From: Thermoleophilaceae bacterium
Lineage (GTDB): Bacteria; Actinomycetota; Thermoleophilia; Solirubrobacterales; Thermoleophilaceae
Reading direction: 5' to 3'
NCBI GenBank assembly: GCA_030448005.1
Contig: JAUJNT010000001.1
Location: 567,430 to 601,842, forward strand
DNA length: 34,413 bases
Shown here piece by piece: positions 8,579-15,576 of the stretch. The notes under the pieces were generated by a model. The model was not told where the DNA came from and did no database searches. It saw only the letters and a list, made by a program, of their open reading frames with translations. Positions within the stretch are counted from its first letter, which is position 1, and every line of letters starts with the position of its first letter. Made by a program: the position numbers and the translations under genes.

Positions 8579-8787
8579 CCAAGGCGAAGCTGAAGGTCTC
8601 CGGCATGCACTGCGCGAGCTGTGCCGCAAACATCGACGATGCCCTCGAGGAGCTCGAAGGCGTCGAGAGAGCATCCACCTCGTACGCGCGTAGCCGCACC
8701 AAGCTCGAGTTCGACGAGGCAAAGGTCGACCTTGAGAGCGTCCGCTCGGTCCTCGGCGAGCTCGGCTACCGGGCGCACACCGACTGA
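8575..8787 (+). CDS. copZ: CopZ-like copper chaperone (single HMA domain)
   Basis: This 70-residue protein is one heavy-metal-associated domain, with the metal site GMHCASC (Cys13, Cys16) and the usual end motif LGELGYRAH. It would bind Cu(I) in the cytoplasm and hand it to CopA or to the membrane partner. Its ATG overlaps the TauE-cupredoxin stop by four bases, so both are likely made together from operator 3. Length matches stand-alone CopZ proteins. Confidence 0.9.
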   Translation: MTKAKLKVSGMHCASCAANIDDALEELEGVERASTSYARSRTKLEFDEAKVDLESVRSVLGELGYRAHTD

Positions 8788-8811
8788 CAACAGCGGGCCG
8801 AGGCGAGGTCG

Positions 8812-8830
8812 AGCCGCTCAGCGAGCGGCT
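8812..8830 (+). terminator. Hairpin after copZ
   Basis: AGCCGCTC-AGC-GAGCGGCT is a perfect 8-bp stem with a 3-base loop, 24 bases after the copZ stop. It lacks a good T-run, so it may be a weak terminator or an mRNA-stabilising hairpin. Confidence 0.45.
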
Positions 8831-8949
8831 TACGATACGGCACCTCGACGAGGACGTCTCGTTAACCAAGCGACGAGGCGACTCCCCAGAGCGCTGCGCG
8901 AGCGCGATCTACTGCGGCGCCCGCTTCGAGCGTCCTGCAGTTCCCAGGC

Positions 8950-8970
8950 AAAAACCCCGTCACAGCGGGG
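8950..8970 (-). terminator. Rho-independent terminator behind the tRNA-Arg fragment
   Basis: Read on the minus strand, CCCCG-CTGTGA-CGGGG is followed by TTTTT. It lies 12 bases beyond the 3' end of the tRNA-Arg remnant, where a tRNA terminator belongs. The flank is similar to the one behind the intact tRNA-Arg(ACG) at 23.7 kb. Confidence 0.7.
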
Positions 8971-8981
8971 CTTCCGTGAAA

Positions 8982-9028
8982 CGCGCCCGGCAAGATTCGA
9001 ACTTGCGACTTCTGCCTCCGGAGGGCAG
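8982..9028 (-). pseudogene. 3' half of a tRNA-Arg(CCG) gene (likely att site)
   Basis: On the minus strand this reads as a complete anticodon arm (CTGCC, loop CTCCGGA with anticodon CCG, GGCAG), a T arm (GCAAG-TTCGAAT-CTTGC) and the 3' acceptor strand CGGGCGC with discriminator G. The D arm and 5' acceptor strand are absent upstream, so no functional tRNA can form. Such 3' halves are the usual scar left when a tyrosine recombinase integrates an element into a tRNA gene. The truncated side faces right, towards 9.03 kb and beyond. Confidence 0.8.
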
Positions 9029-9283
9029 CCGGATGAACCGGACGAATCGCCCGCAAACCCGGATCGGGAGCGGGATGGCGAGGCATGACGGCATTAACGC
9101 GTCGGGCTCGATTGGGGGCGATATCAGGGTGTTTTGGGCACAAAATTCGGATTTGTGCCCAATGGACGAGCGCGGCCGAAGCAGGTTCTCGAGTTCCAGC
9201 CTGTTTGAGAAGCGATCCTCTGGAGTGAGGATGTGGCTACCGAGTCGGCGGTTTTTTGTAGGCGCGTTGCTAGCGTCGGGGCG

Positions 9284-10159
9284 GTGACGTCGGAAGGGGC
9301 ACGCGGTGTTGCTAGGCGTCTCGGGCCTGTGCTCGGGTTGCTGCTGCTTGTGGCGAGCCTTGTCGTCGCGGCTGATCTGTTCGGGACGCGGGAGGCGCTG
9401 TTTGGGTCTGCGACGCCGCCGCCGAAGCCGTCGGCGTTCAGTCGGGTGGCTAGCGAGACGCCGGCTCAGCGCGCAAAGAGGACGAGGTTGCGCTCGCAGC
9501 CCTGGTGGCAGGAGGTGGATACGTTCGGCGGGGTTGGCAAGACGCGCACGTCCGAGATTGAGATCAGCGACGACGCGACCCAATGGCGGCTGAGGTGGAG
9601 CTGCAGTGGCGGGCGGTTCGTGGTGCGGGCCGCCGGGCAGAAGAAGCCGTTGGTCAACTCGACCTGTGCCGCGAAGAAAAGCAGCGAGTTCACGGCCAAG
9701 CCCGATGGGGCGCTGCAGGTCGAGGCAGAAGGCCGCTGGAGGGTTACTGTTGAGCAGCAGGTCGACGTGCCGCTGGTCGAGCCGCCGCTGCCGGCGATGA
9801 GCGCCCCGGGCACCGCGAAGGTCGCGAGCGGTTCCTTTTATCGGATGGATCAGACCGGGAGGGGCCGCCTAACGTTCTACCGGCTCGCGAGCGGCAGATA
9901 CGCGTTGCGGCTGACCGATGTCTACTTTACGCCGAACGTCGACCTCGAGATCCGGCTGCATCCCCTGCGCGCGCCGAAGACCACGCGCCAGTACCTGAGC
10001 GCCCCTTCGAAGATCGCGGCGCCGCTTGACATCACGGCCGGGTCGATGAACTTCGTGCTGCCGGCGGGGGTCGATCCGCTGCGGTATCGCTCGGTTGTGA
10101 TCTGGTGTCCGCTGATCACGAGCGCGTACGCCGGGGCGACCCTCAACCAGCAGCAGTAA
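9284..10159 (+). CDS. Membrane-anchored DM13-domain protein
   Basis: The protein has a membrane helix near its start and an extracytoplasmic part. Residues in about the last 110 positions match a DM13 domain: SGSFYRMD, LRLTDVYFTPNVDLEIRL and YRSVVIWCPLITSAYAGATL, including the near-invariant Cys of the VIWC box. DM13 is proposed, not proven, to act in electron transfer. A preceding domain has two Cys residues (RWSCSGG, NSTCAAK) that could pair. The start is uncertain: GTG 9284 overlaps the TGA of a possible 18-codon leader ORF (ATG 9231), while GTG 9233 in the same frame has a GGAG upstream and would add 17 residues. It heads an operon with the MFS and RnfD-like genes. No BlaI-type operator is seen before it. 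Confidence 0.78.
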   Translation: MTSEGARGVARRLGPVLGLLLLVASLVVAADLFGTREALFGSATPPPKPSAFSRVASETPAQRAKRTRLRSQPWWQEVDTFGGVGKTRTSEIEISDDATQWRLRWSCSGGRFVVRAAGQKKPLVNSTCAAKKSSEFTAKPDGALQVEAEGRWRVTVEQQVDVPLVEPPLPAMSAPGTAKVASGSFYRMDQTGRGRLTFYRLASGRYALRLTDVYFTPNVDLEIRLHPLRAPKTTRQYLSAPSKIAAPLDITAGSMNFVLPAGVDPLRYRSVVIWCPLITSAYAGATLNQQQ

Positions 10160-10179
10160 CCGCAGGACCCCGGTGACCG

Positions 10180-11841
10180 GTGCAGCGCTTGTCGCTCAAC
10201 GGTAAAGGCGGCCGGGAACCCGCGACGGGCCGGATATCGCGGCGCGAGCCGGTGGCTTGGGCGGGGATCGCCGCTGTAGCTGCGGGGGTCCTCCTTCATC
10301 TGCCGATGTACATCGGCGCGAGAGACATGGATTACGTGCTCGCCGACATGGCTGTTGACGCGCCGATGATCGCCGGCATGGTCCTGATCCTGCTCGGTCT
10401 CGGCGCGACCGCCTACGGCCTCTTCCCGCGCGCGGGCGCGGCGAGTCCCGGGCGAACGCTGACCCGCGTCAAGGCGCTAGACGACGCACAGATCCGCCCC
10501 GCACACGTCAGCCTGCTGGCGGTGATGGCGCTTGCCGTGACGATCGACGTGATGAAGCCAACGACGCTGGCGTTCGTGGTGCCGGGCTTTGGTGCGGAGT
10601 ACGGGCTCAAGTCTCCGATCAACCCGGGCGGCCATCCGCCCGCAGCGCTGCTTCCACTCGCGGGAATCGCGGGCACGGTGATCGGGTCGTTTTTGTGGGG
10701 GTGGCTCGGTGACCGGATCGGTCGCCGCGCCTCGATCCTGCTTGCGGGCGTCCTGTTCATCGCGACCGCGATCTGTGGCTCGATGCCCTCCTACGAGCTC
10801 AATCTGGTGATGTGTTTTGTGATGGGGCTCGGCGTCGGCGGGATGTTGCCGATCATCTTCACCCTCATCGCGGAGACGATCCCGGCGCGCCACCGCGGCT
10901 GGCTGATGGTCCTGATCGGCGGCGACGTCGCCGGGGCTTACGTGATCACCAGTTGGCTCTCCTCGACGCTCGTCCCCGAGTACAGCTGGCGGATCTTGTG
11001 GCTGATCGGGCTGCCCACAGGCCTCTTGCTGATTGCGCTCAACCGCTGGATTCCCGAGTCCCCCCGTTTCCTGCTCGCCCACGGCCGCGAGGCCGAAGCC
11101 CAGGCCGTGATGGCCCGCTACGGCGCTGAGATCGTGGTCGACAAACCCAGCGACCTGGTCGTTGAGCAGCTGGTCAAGCCGCGCTTTTCGCAGCTCTTTC
11201 AGCCTCCCTTCAGCCGCCTCACAGCCGTCGTCGTGCTCCTCGGTCTCGGGGTGGGGCTGGTTTCCTTTGGCTTTCAGCTCTGGATCCCGTCTAACTTGCA
11301 GGCGCTCGGGTTCACCGAGGTCACCGCCAATCGGATCCTGCGCGATTCGGCTTTGATCGGCTTTCCGTTGAACTTCGTGATCGCCTGGCTGTATGGCTTT
11401 TGGAGCACCAAGAAGACGATCGCGCTGCTCGCCGGCCTGACCGCGGCGGCCCTGTTCGGGTTCGCCATCGCCGGCGACCGGGTAGCGGAGGACCGCGCGC
11501 TGCTCTATACGTTGCTTGTCGTTCCGATCTGGGGGATCAGCTCCGTGATAGCGGTACTTGCGGCTTACAGCTCTGAGATCTACCCGACGCGCGTGCGCTC
11601 GCGCGGGTCAGGCCTTGCCGCGGGCATGAGCAAGGCGGGTGGTGTCGTCGTGATCGCCGTCGTGGTGGCGGCGCTCGCTCCCCCGACGATCGCCTGGACG
11701 GCTTTGATCGGGGGCATCCCGATGGCGCTGGCGGCGCTTGCCGTGCTCCTGTTCGGAGTTGAGACGCGCAAGCGACGACTCGAGGAGATCACCGCCGCGG
11801 AGTACGACAGGGCAGCAGCACCAGGAGCCCCGCTGCCGTGA
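10180..11841 (+). CDS. MFS transporter with N-terminal extra membrane segments
   Basis: This 553-residue protein has about 14 membrane helices. Two extra helices (about residues 25-90) precede a standard 12-helix major facilitator core with the signature GWLGDRIGRRASIL between helices 2 and 3 and RWIPESPRFLLAHGR after helix 6, typical of the sugar/aromatic acid (SV2-like) branch. Substrate cannot be read from sequence. It lies 20 bases after the DM13 gene, and the RnfD-like gene starts inside its stop codon, so the three are one operon. GTG 10180 is the chosen start, with a weak AGGA upstream. Confidence 0.85.
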   Translation: MQRLSLNGKGGREPATGRISRREPVAWAGIAAVAAGVLLHLPMYIGARDMDYVLADMAVDAPMIAGMVLILLGLGATAYGLFPRAGAASPGRTLTRVKALDDAQIRPAHVSLLAVMALAVTIDVMKPTTLAFVVPGFGAEYGLKSPINPGGHPPAALLPLAGIAGTVIGSFLWGWLGDRIGRRASILLAGVLFIATAICGSMPSYELNLVMCFVMGLGVGGMLPIIFTLIAETIPARHRGWLMVLIGGDVAGAYVITSWLSSTLVPEYSWRILWLIGLPTGLLLIALNRWIPESPRFLLAHGREAEAQAVMARYGAEIVVDKPSDLVVEQLVKPRFSQLFQPPFSRLTAVVVLLGLGVGLVSFGFQLWIPSNLQALGFTEVTANRILRDSALIGFPLNFVIAWLYGFWSTKKTIALLAGLTAAALFGFAIAGDRVAEDRALLYTLLVVPIWGISSVIAVLAAYSSEIYPTRVRSRGSGLAAGMSKAGGVVVIAVVVAALAPPTIAWTALIGGIPMALAALAVLLFGVETRKRRLEEITAAEYDRAAAPGAPLP

Positions 11842-13058
11842 AGCGACCATGGAGCCCCACACCCGGGGTCGCCGCAGCGACCGCCGAGCCCGTCACAGCG
11901 CCCTCCCCGCCGAAGCCCGCCTTAGACGCCTCGAAGGCGCCGGCGGGCGGCCCCCAGCTCGTCCTTGGCGGCCGGCGGATACCGGTGGTCCTGCCAAACC
12001 GGCGAGACCCGCGACTGAAGCTCTCGGCGGTGATTATCGCGCTCCAGGTCCTCGGTCAGACCGTGCTCGACTTCAAGGTCTCGATCGCCCAGATTTTGAT
12101 CACGATCGGCGTGTGCGCGGTGATCGACACCGCCGTGACCCTCAAGCAGCAGGGCATCCTTGCCTGGCCCGCGAGCGCGCTTCTGACCGGCAACAGCATC
12201 GCTTTCATCCTGCGCGCCTCAGGCACCAAGCACGGCGACTGGTGGAGCCTGAACGGGATCGAGTTCTTCGTGCTCGCCGCGGTCGTCTCGCTGGTGGTGA
12301 AGCACCTCGTGCGCCCAGGGGGGCGCCATCGCTTTAACCCCTCAAACGTCGGGATCGTCTGGGTCCTGCTCGTGATCGGTCCGGTCCACGTCTTTCCCCA
12401 ATACCTCTGGTGGGGACCGCTCGGCGCCCCCGTCATAGCCGCGCTTCTGGTGATCGTGCTCGGCGCGATCTGGGTTCTGAGAGCCGTCCGGATGCTCCCA
12501 ATGGCGCTCTCGTTCATGGTCCCCTTCACAGCCCTGATCGCGATCTTCGCCGCCAGCGGCCAGAGCTTCGTCGCGATCTGGCAGGAGTCGCAGATCAGCG
12601 GCTTTGACTACTGGCTGAAGATCTGCACCTCCCCCGAGCTGCTCGTCTTTGTCTGCTTCATGATGTCCGACCCCGCGACCGCTGCAAAGTCGCGAGACGG
12701 GCGCCTGATCTACGGAGCCGCAACCGCAGTCGTAGCGGCCGCGCTCGTCTTCTTCCAACCAACCGAATTCGGGATCAAGGTGGCGATCCTCTCGAGCCTT
12801 ACCCTCACCTGCGCACTCGTGCCGGCCATCGAGGCCGCCGCCCGGCGACTGGGGCGAGACCGAGACCCTCCGGCGGACGAAGCTCACGTCAAACGGCCAC
12901 CGCTCCCGCGCCGCGTTAGCGCGGGCGCGCTGCGCCCTGCGAGCATCGCCGTCGTGATCATCGCGGTGACCGCCGTCGTCGGGACCGCGGCCCTCGCCGA
13001 CAACAAGGACCTGATATTCATCGAACGGGGCCTGACCGGTCCGCGCAACGCCCAGTAA
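11838..13058 (+). CDS. RnfD/NqrB-like membrane protein (UnbU-type)
   Basis: The 406-residue protein has a Pro/Ala-rich cytoplasmic start, then about nine or ten membrane helices. FNPSNVGIVWVLL and FMMSDPATAAKSRDGRLIYG correspond to conserved stretches of the RnfD/NqrB family, whose members carry flavin and move electrons across the membrane. The SGAT motif used for covalent FMN in NqrB and RnfD is not visible, which points to the divergent UnbU-like branch first named from enediyne clusters; there is no enediyne gene here. It starts with GTG 11838 overlapping the MFS stop (GTGA), with AGGAG upstream. Paired with a DM13 protein, it suggests a membrane electron-transfer module; that is inference. 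Confidence 0.75.
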   Translation: MKRPWSPTPGVAAATAEPVTAPSPPKPALDASKAPAGGPQLVLGGRRIPVVLPNRRDPRLKLSAVIIALQVLGQTVLDFKVSIAQILITIGVCAVIDTAVTLKQQGILAWPASALLTGNSIAFILRASGTKHGDWWSLNGIEFFVLAAVVSLVVKHLVRPGGRHRFNPSNVGIVWVLLVIGPVHVFPQYLWWGPLGAPVIAALLVIVLGAIWVLRAVRMLPMALSFMVPFTALIAIFAASGQSFVAIWQESQISGFDYWLKICTSPELLVFVCFMMSDPATAAKSRDGRLIYGAATAVVAAALVFFQPTEFGIKVAILSSLTLTCALVPAIEAAARRLGRDRDPPADEAHVKRPPLPRRVSAGALRPASIAVVIIAVTAVVGTAALADNKDLIFIERGLTGPRNAQ

Positions 13059-13201
13059 CACGAGATGCGGTGATGCCGAAGTATCTATGCGGAATCCCCT
13101 CTTCCGCGACACCGTTACCCGAGAGGGTGTGGTCTGGCCCTGGGGTGAGTTCGACCTGCCGCGCGAGTGATCTGCCCAGGCGCCAGGGCCGATAAAGCAG
13201 T

Positions 13202-13598
13202 ATGTCCCGGGCGCTGAACTGGATCCTCGCCGCCCTCGGGATCTCGCTTGTGCTCTGCAACGGGTGGCGTCGCGCTCTTGTCCGACAAGGTGGCCTCGGC
13301 CGATCAGTCGGCAAGTGCCGGCCCGTCCGTGGGTTCTTCGACCAAGACAAACCGCGTGAAGATCACCGACTTCAAGTACAAGCCGCCCGCGGTGGAGGTC
13401 AAGGTGGGCTCAAGACTGACCTTCGTGAACGAGGACAGCGCGGCACACACGGGGACATCGAAGACGCCGGGGGCGTTTGACAGCGGCTCGATCAGGCGCG
13501 GCGAGAGCAAGAGCGTAGTGCTCAAGGAGGCCGGCAAGTTCGATTACTACTGCGCCTTTCACCCGTTCATGAAGGCGAAGATCCGGGTGGTCGACTGA
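13202..13598 (+). pseudogene. Cupredoxin with signal peptide split by a frameshift
   Basis: The ATG at 13202 opens a good signal peptide (MSRALNWILAALGISLVL), but this frame goes astray after about 18 residues. The rest of the protein continues in another frame from about 13250 (CSATGGVALL and on) to the stop at 13596-13598. The body is a type-1 copper domain: AAHTG supplies one His, and YYCAFHPFM supplies Cys, His and Met. One base change in number near 13245-13262 would restore a protein of about 130 residues. Either the gene is broken, or this is a sequence error, or a TTG at 13248 gives a cytoplasmic version. The next gene starts inside its stop codon. Confidence 0.7.
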
Positions 13599-13999
13599 TG
13601 CGCAACCGAAGCGACCTGTTGCTGATGGCCGGCGGCGTGGCCACGTTCCTAGTCGGCGCGATACACCTCCAGCAATACGCCGACTTCATCAAAGACGTGC
13701 CCACGATCGGGACGCTCTTCTTGCTCAACAGCTTCGCGGCCGGGCTCATTTGCCTGATGCTCGCGACCCGTCTTCGTACGCTCGCGGCGCTTGGTGGCAT
13801 CGCAGTGTCCGCCGGCGCGCTGGTCTCCCTCGCCGTCGCACGCTTCGCTTCGGGCGGCCTCTTCGACTACGTCGAACCGACCTTCAGAGGACCGGTGGCC
13901 ATCTCCGTTGCGGCGGAGGTCATCGCCGTCCTCTGCCTCGCCGCGCACCTGGCGGTTCGTACTCGATCGCCAGCCGCAGGCAAAACGCAGACGGCGTAA
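13598..13999 (+). CDS. Small four-helix membrane protein, unknown function
   Basis: The 133-residue protein has four predicted membrane helices and short loops; no Cys pair or His cluster marks a cofactor site. The ATG overlaps the cupredoxin stop (TGATG), so the two were one translational unit, and its job is probably tied to that copper protein. I do not recognise the family. Composition matches its neighbours. Confidence 0.7.
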   Translation: MRNRSDLLLMAGGVATFLVGAIHLQQYADFIKDVPTIGTLFLLNSFAAGLICLMLATRLRTLAALGGIAVSAGALVSLAVARFASGGLFDYVEPTFRGPVAISVAAEVIAVLCLAAHLAVRTRSPAAGKTQTA

Positions 14000-14118
14000 C
14001 CGAGTAGACAGACGGGAAGTAGCGGGCTAGGTCAGTCTCCCTCGCTCCCCTGCAGTCAACTAGCTCCCGTGCCAGTCGCTCAAGAGCCCGGCCAGGCATA
14101 GCCGCGACGACAGCGGGG

Positions 14119-14856
14119 TCAGACGCTTTGGAAGAAGTTCAGGTCCCAGCGCTCGAGCTGCTGCTGCGCCTCGATGTTGAGCCTGAACAGCTCGCCGGTG
14201 AGCACGAGTATTCCCATCGCCACGAGCACGACGCCGGAGCCGACCTGGATGGCGACGTAGTGGCGCTTGAAGAAGCCAAACGACTTCGCCGCAGCATCAA
14301 AGGCCACCGCCGAGAACAGGAAGGGCAGTGCGAGACCGGCTGAGTAGACCGCCAGCAGCCCGGCGCCCTCGGCTGTCCCTTGCGATGTCGCGGCGAGTCC
14401 GAGGATGGCCCCCAAAGTCGGGCCGACGCACGGCGTCCAGGCGATCGCAAACGCAGCGCCGGCGACCACGGGGCCCCCCTTGCCGGCGCGTTCGATGAGT
14501 GCCTGCGGACGCCAGTCGCGGTTGAGCCGCGCGACGAACACTGAGCCGATGAACAGCAGCCCCATGCCGATGATAAGGACGCCAGCGACCGTGTTGAGCA
14601 GCGGCTGGTTGTCGAACAGGAATGACCCAAGGGCGGTTGCGGTCAGTCCAAACCCGATGAAGATGAGCGAGAACGTCGCCACGAAGACCCCGCTGCGAGC
14701 AAGCACGCGCGGGTCGAGCCGTCGACGCCGCCGCTCGCCGGCATTGGTGCCCGCCACGGCGGCCAAGTAACCCGGGACCAGCGGCAGGCAGCACGGCGAC
14801 AGGAACGACACGAGGCCGGCCGCGAACGCCAGCGCCATGCTCGGAGCGTCAACCAC
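14119..14856 (-). CDS. ccdA: CcdA-family thiol-disulfide electron carrier
   Basis: The 245-residue protein has six or so membrane helices. The first conserved Cys lies in FLSPCCLPLVPGY (Cys22/Cys23) and the second in AWTPCVGPTLG, the Cys pair that CcdA/DsbD proteins use to carry electrons from cytoplasmic thioredoxin to the outside. The usual CcdA length is 220-250 residues. GTG 14856 is chosen because it overlaps the tlpA-like stop by eight bases; ATG 14838 is an alternative that would drop six residues. It would reduce the upstream TlpA-like lipoprotein and perhaps the one at 6.5 kb. The TPCVG motif and the operon order tlpA-ccdA resemble cytochrome c maturation loci, but no ccmF or resB is present in this window. 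Confidence 0.88.
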   Translation of the reverse strand: MVDAPSMALAFAAGLVSFLSPCCLPLVPGYLAAVAGTNAGERRRRRLDPRVLARSGVFVATFSLIFIGFGLTATALGSFLFDNQPLLNTVAGVLIIGMGLLFIGSVFVARLNRDWRPQALIERAGKGGPVVAGAAFAIAWTPCVGPTLGAILGLAATSQGTAEGAGLLAVYSAGLALPFLFSAVAFDAAAKSFGFFKRHYVAIQVGSGVVLVAMGILVLTGELFRLNIEAQQQLERWDLNFFQSV

Positions 14857-15409
14857 CGAGGGCGTACTCCCGGATGTCCGCGGCGAGCTTTGCCTCGGTC
14901 GCGTACGCGCACTGGTGGGTGAAGGCGAGCTCGCCGCTCGCGCTGTAGAACGCGGTCGTCGGCCATGCGCGACCGCCGCGAAAGACGCGCGCCATCGAGG
15001 CATCACGGTCATAGAAGTGCGGGAAGGGCAGCGGCAGTTCCCTCAGGTACGCTGCGGCGTCTGCGCGGTCGACCTGGGAGTTGACGCCGAGGAACGCCAC
15101 GCGTCCCTCGAGCCTCTCGGCCTGGCGGCGGAAGAACGGAAACTCGAAGCGGCACGGACCGCACCACGACGCCCACTGGTTGACGACGACCGAGTAGCCG
15201 CGCAGCTTCGCCAGCCGGTCCTTGAATGCGTCAGGACCGCCGTCGAGCAGCCGACCCGCCTCGGCTTCGAGGCGCGCCAGGACGTCGTTGCCAGCGGCGG
15301 CGGTGTCGCCTGCCGGGGAAACGGGAGCCTCGGCCGAGTCAGAGCCGCAGGCGGCCAGCGCCGCCGCGCTTGCCGCAACGGCGAGCAGGATGAACGTCCG
15401 TTGAAGCAC
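14849..15409 (-). CDS. TlpA-like thioredoxin lipoprotein
   Basis: The 186-residue protein starts with a lipoprotein signal (lipobox LAAC, Cys21) and carries a thioredoxin domain with active site Cys83-Gly-Pro-Cys86 (NQWASWCGPC) and a cis-Pro loop at AWPTTAFY. It should act as an extracytoplasmic reductase fed by CcdA, encoded directly downstream with an eight-base overlap. The start is GTG 15409, the base where operator 4 begins. On the minus strand a TACTAT -10 (15426-15421) lies 11 bases before the GTG, so the mRNA probably has no leader and the repressor would cover the promoter. As a lipoprotein it needs Lgt, which the same operator class appears to control at 18.0 kb. Confidence 0.88.
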   Translation of the reverse strand: MLQRTFILLAVAASAAALAACGSDSAEAPVSPAGDTAAAGNDVLARLEAEAGRLLDGGPDAFKDRLAKLRGYSVVVNQWASWCGPCRFEFPFFRRQAERLEGRVAFLGVNSQVDRADAAAYLRELPLPFPHFYDRDASMARVFRGGRAWPTTAFYSASGELAFTHQCAYATEAKLAADIREYALGG

Positions 15410-15427
15410 TACTACCGCACATAGTAC
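15409..15427. promoter_or_regulatory. BlaI/CopY-type operator 4 (one mismatch)
   Basis: CTACTA-CCGCACA-TAGTAC. It lies between the divergent TlpA-lipoprotein gene, whose first codon it touches, and copA. It overlaps the leftward -10 TACTAT and a possible rightward -10. Confidence 0.72.
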
Positions 15428-15436
15428 GCTGAAGAC

Positions 15437-15531
15437 ATGCGACCCGTGCCCGAACTGACCGTCGCTTGTCGGAAGTCGCGGTTGGGGCCACGCGCGCGGC
15501 GCTTGACCAAGCGGGCTACGAGGCCGCCTGA
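15437..15531 (+). pseudogene. Remnant of a CopZ-like HMA domain
   Basis: Directly downstream of operator 4 an ATG at 15437 begins PVPELTVAC in one frame. From 15457 another frame reads LSEVAVGATRAALDQAGYEAA followed by a TGA at 15529-15531. The latter is a textbook C-terminal end of a CopZ/HMA domain (second helix and GYE ending). The CxxC-bearing first half is missing and the frame is broken. It suggests that a copZ gene once preceded copA. Confidence 0.45.
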
Positions 15532-15576
15532 CGCTCGACCGCCGTCGACCGCTGTCCTCCCCCCCAGGAACACGCT

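Larger units (their letters stand above)
8788..9230. other. Intergenic stretch with hairpin, terminator and tRNA-Arg fragment
   Basis: No protein gene is supported in these 440 bases. They hold a hairpin after copZ, a minus-strand terminator and a 3' tRNA-Arg remnant, listed separately. The part from 9029 to 9230 has no feature I can name. Confidence 0.5.

Noticed and set aside
10180-13058. Enediyne biosynthesis cluster suggested by the UnbU-like protein
   Set aside because: No polyketide synthase or other enediyne genes are present; only the RnfD-like resemblance.
13999-14118. Extra operator copy near GTAGACAGACGGGAAGTAG
   Set aside because: The halves are not inverted and the ACTA-N7-TAGT core is absent.
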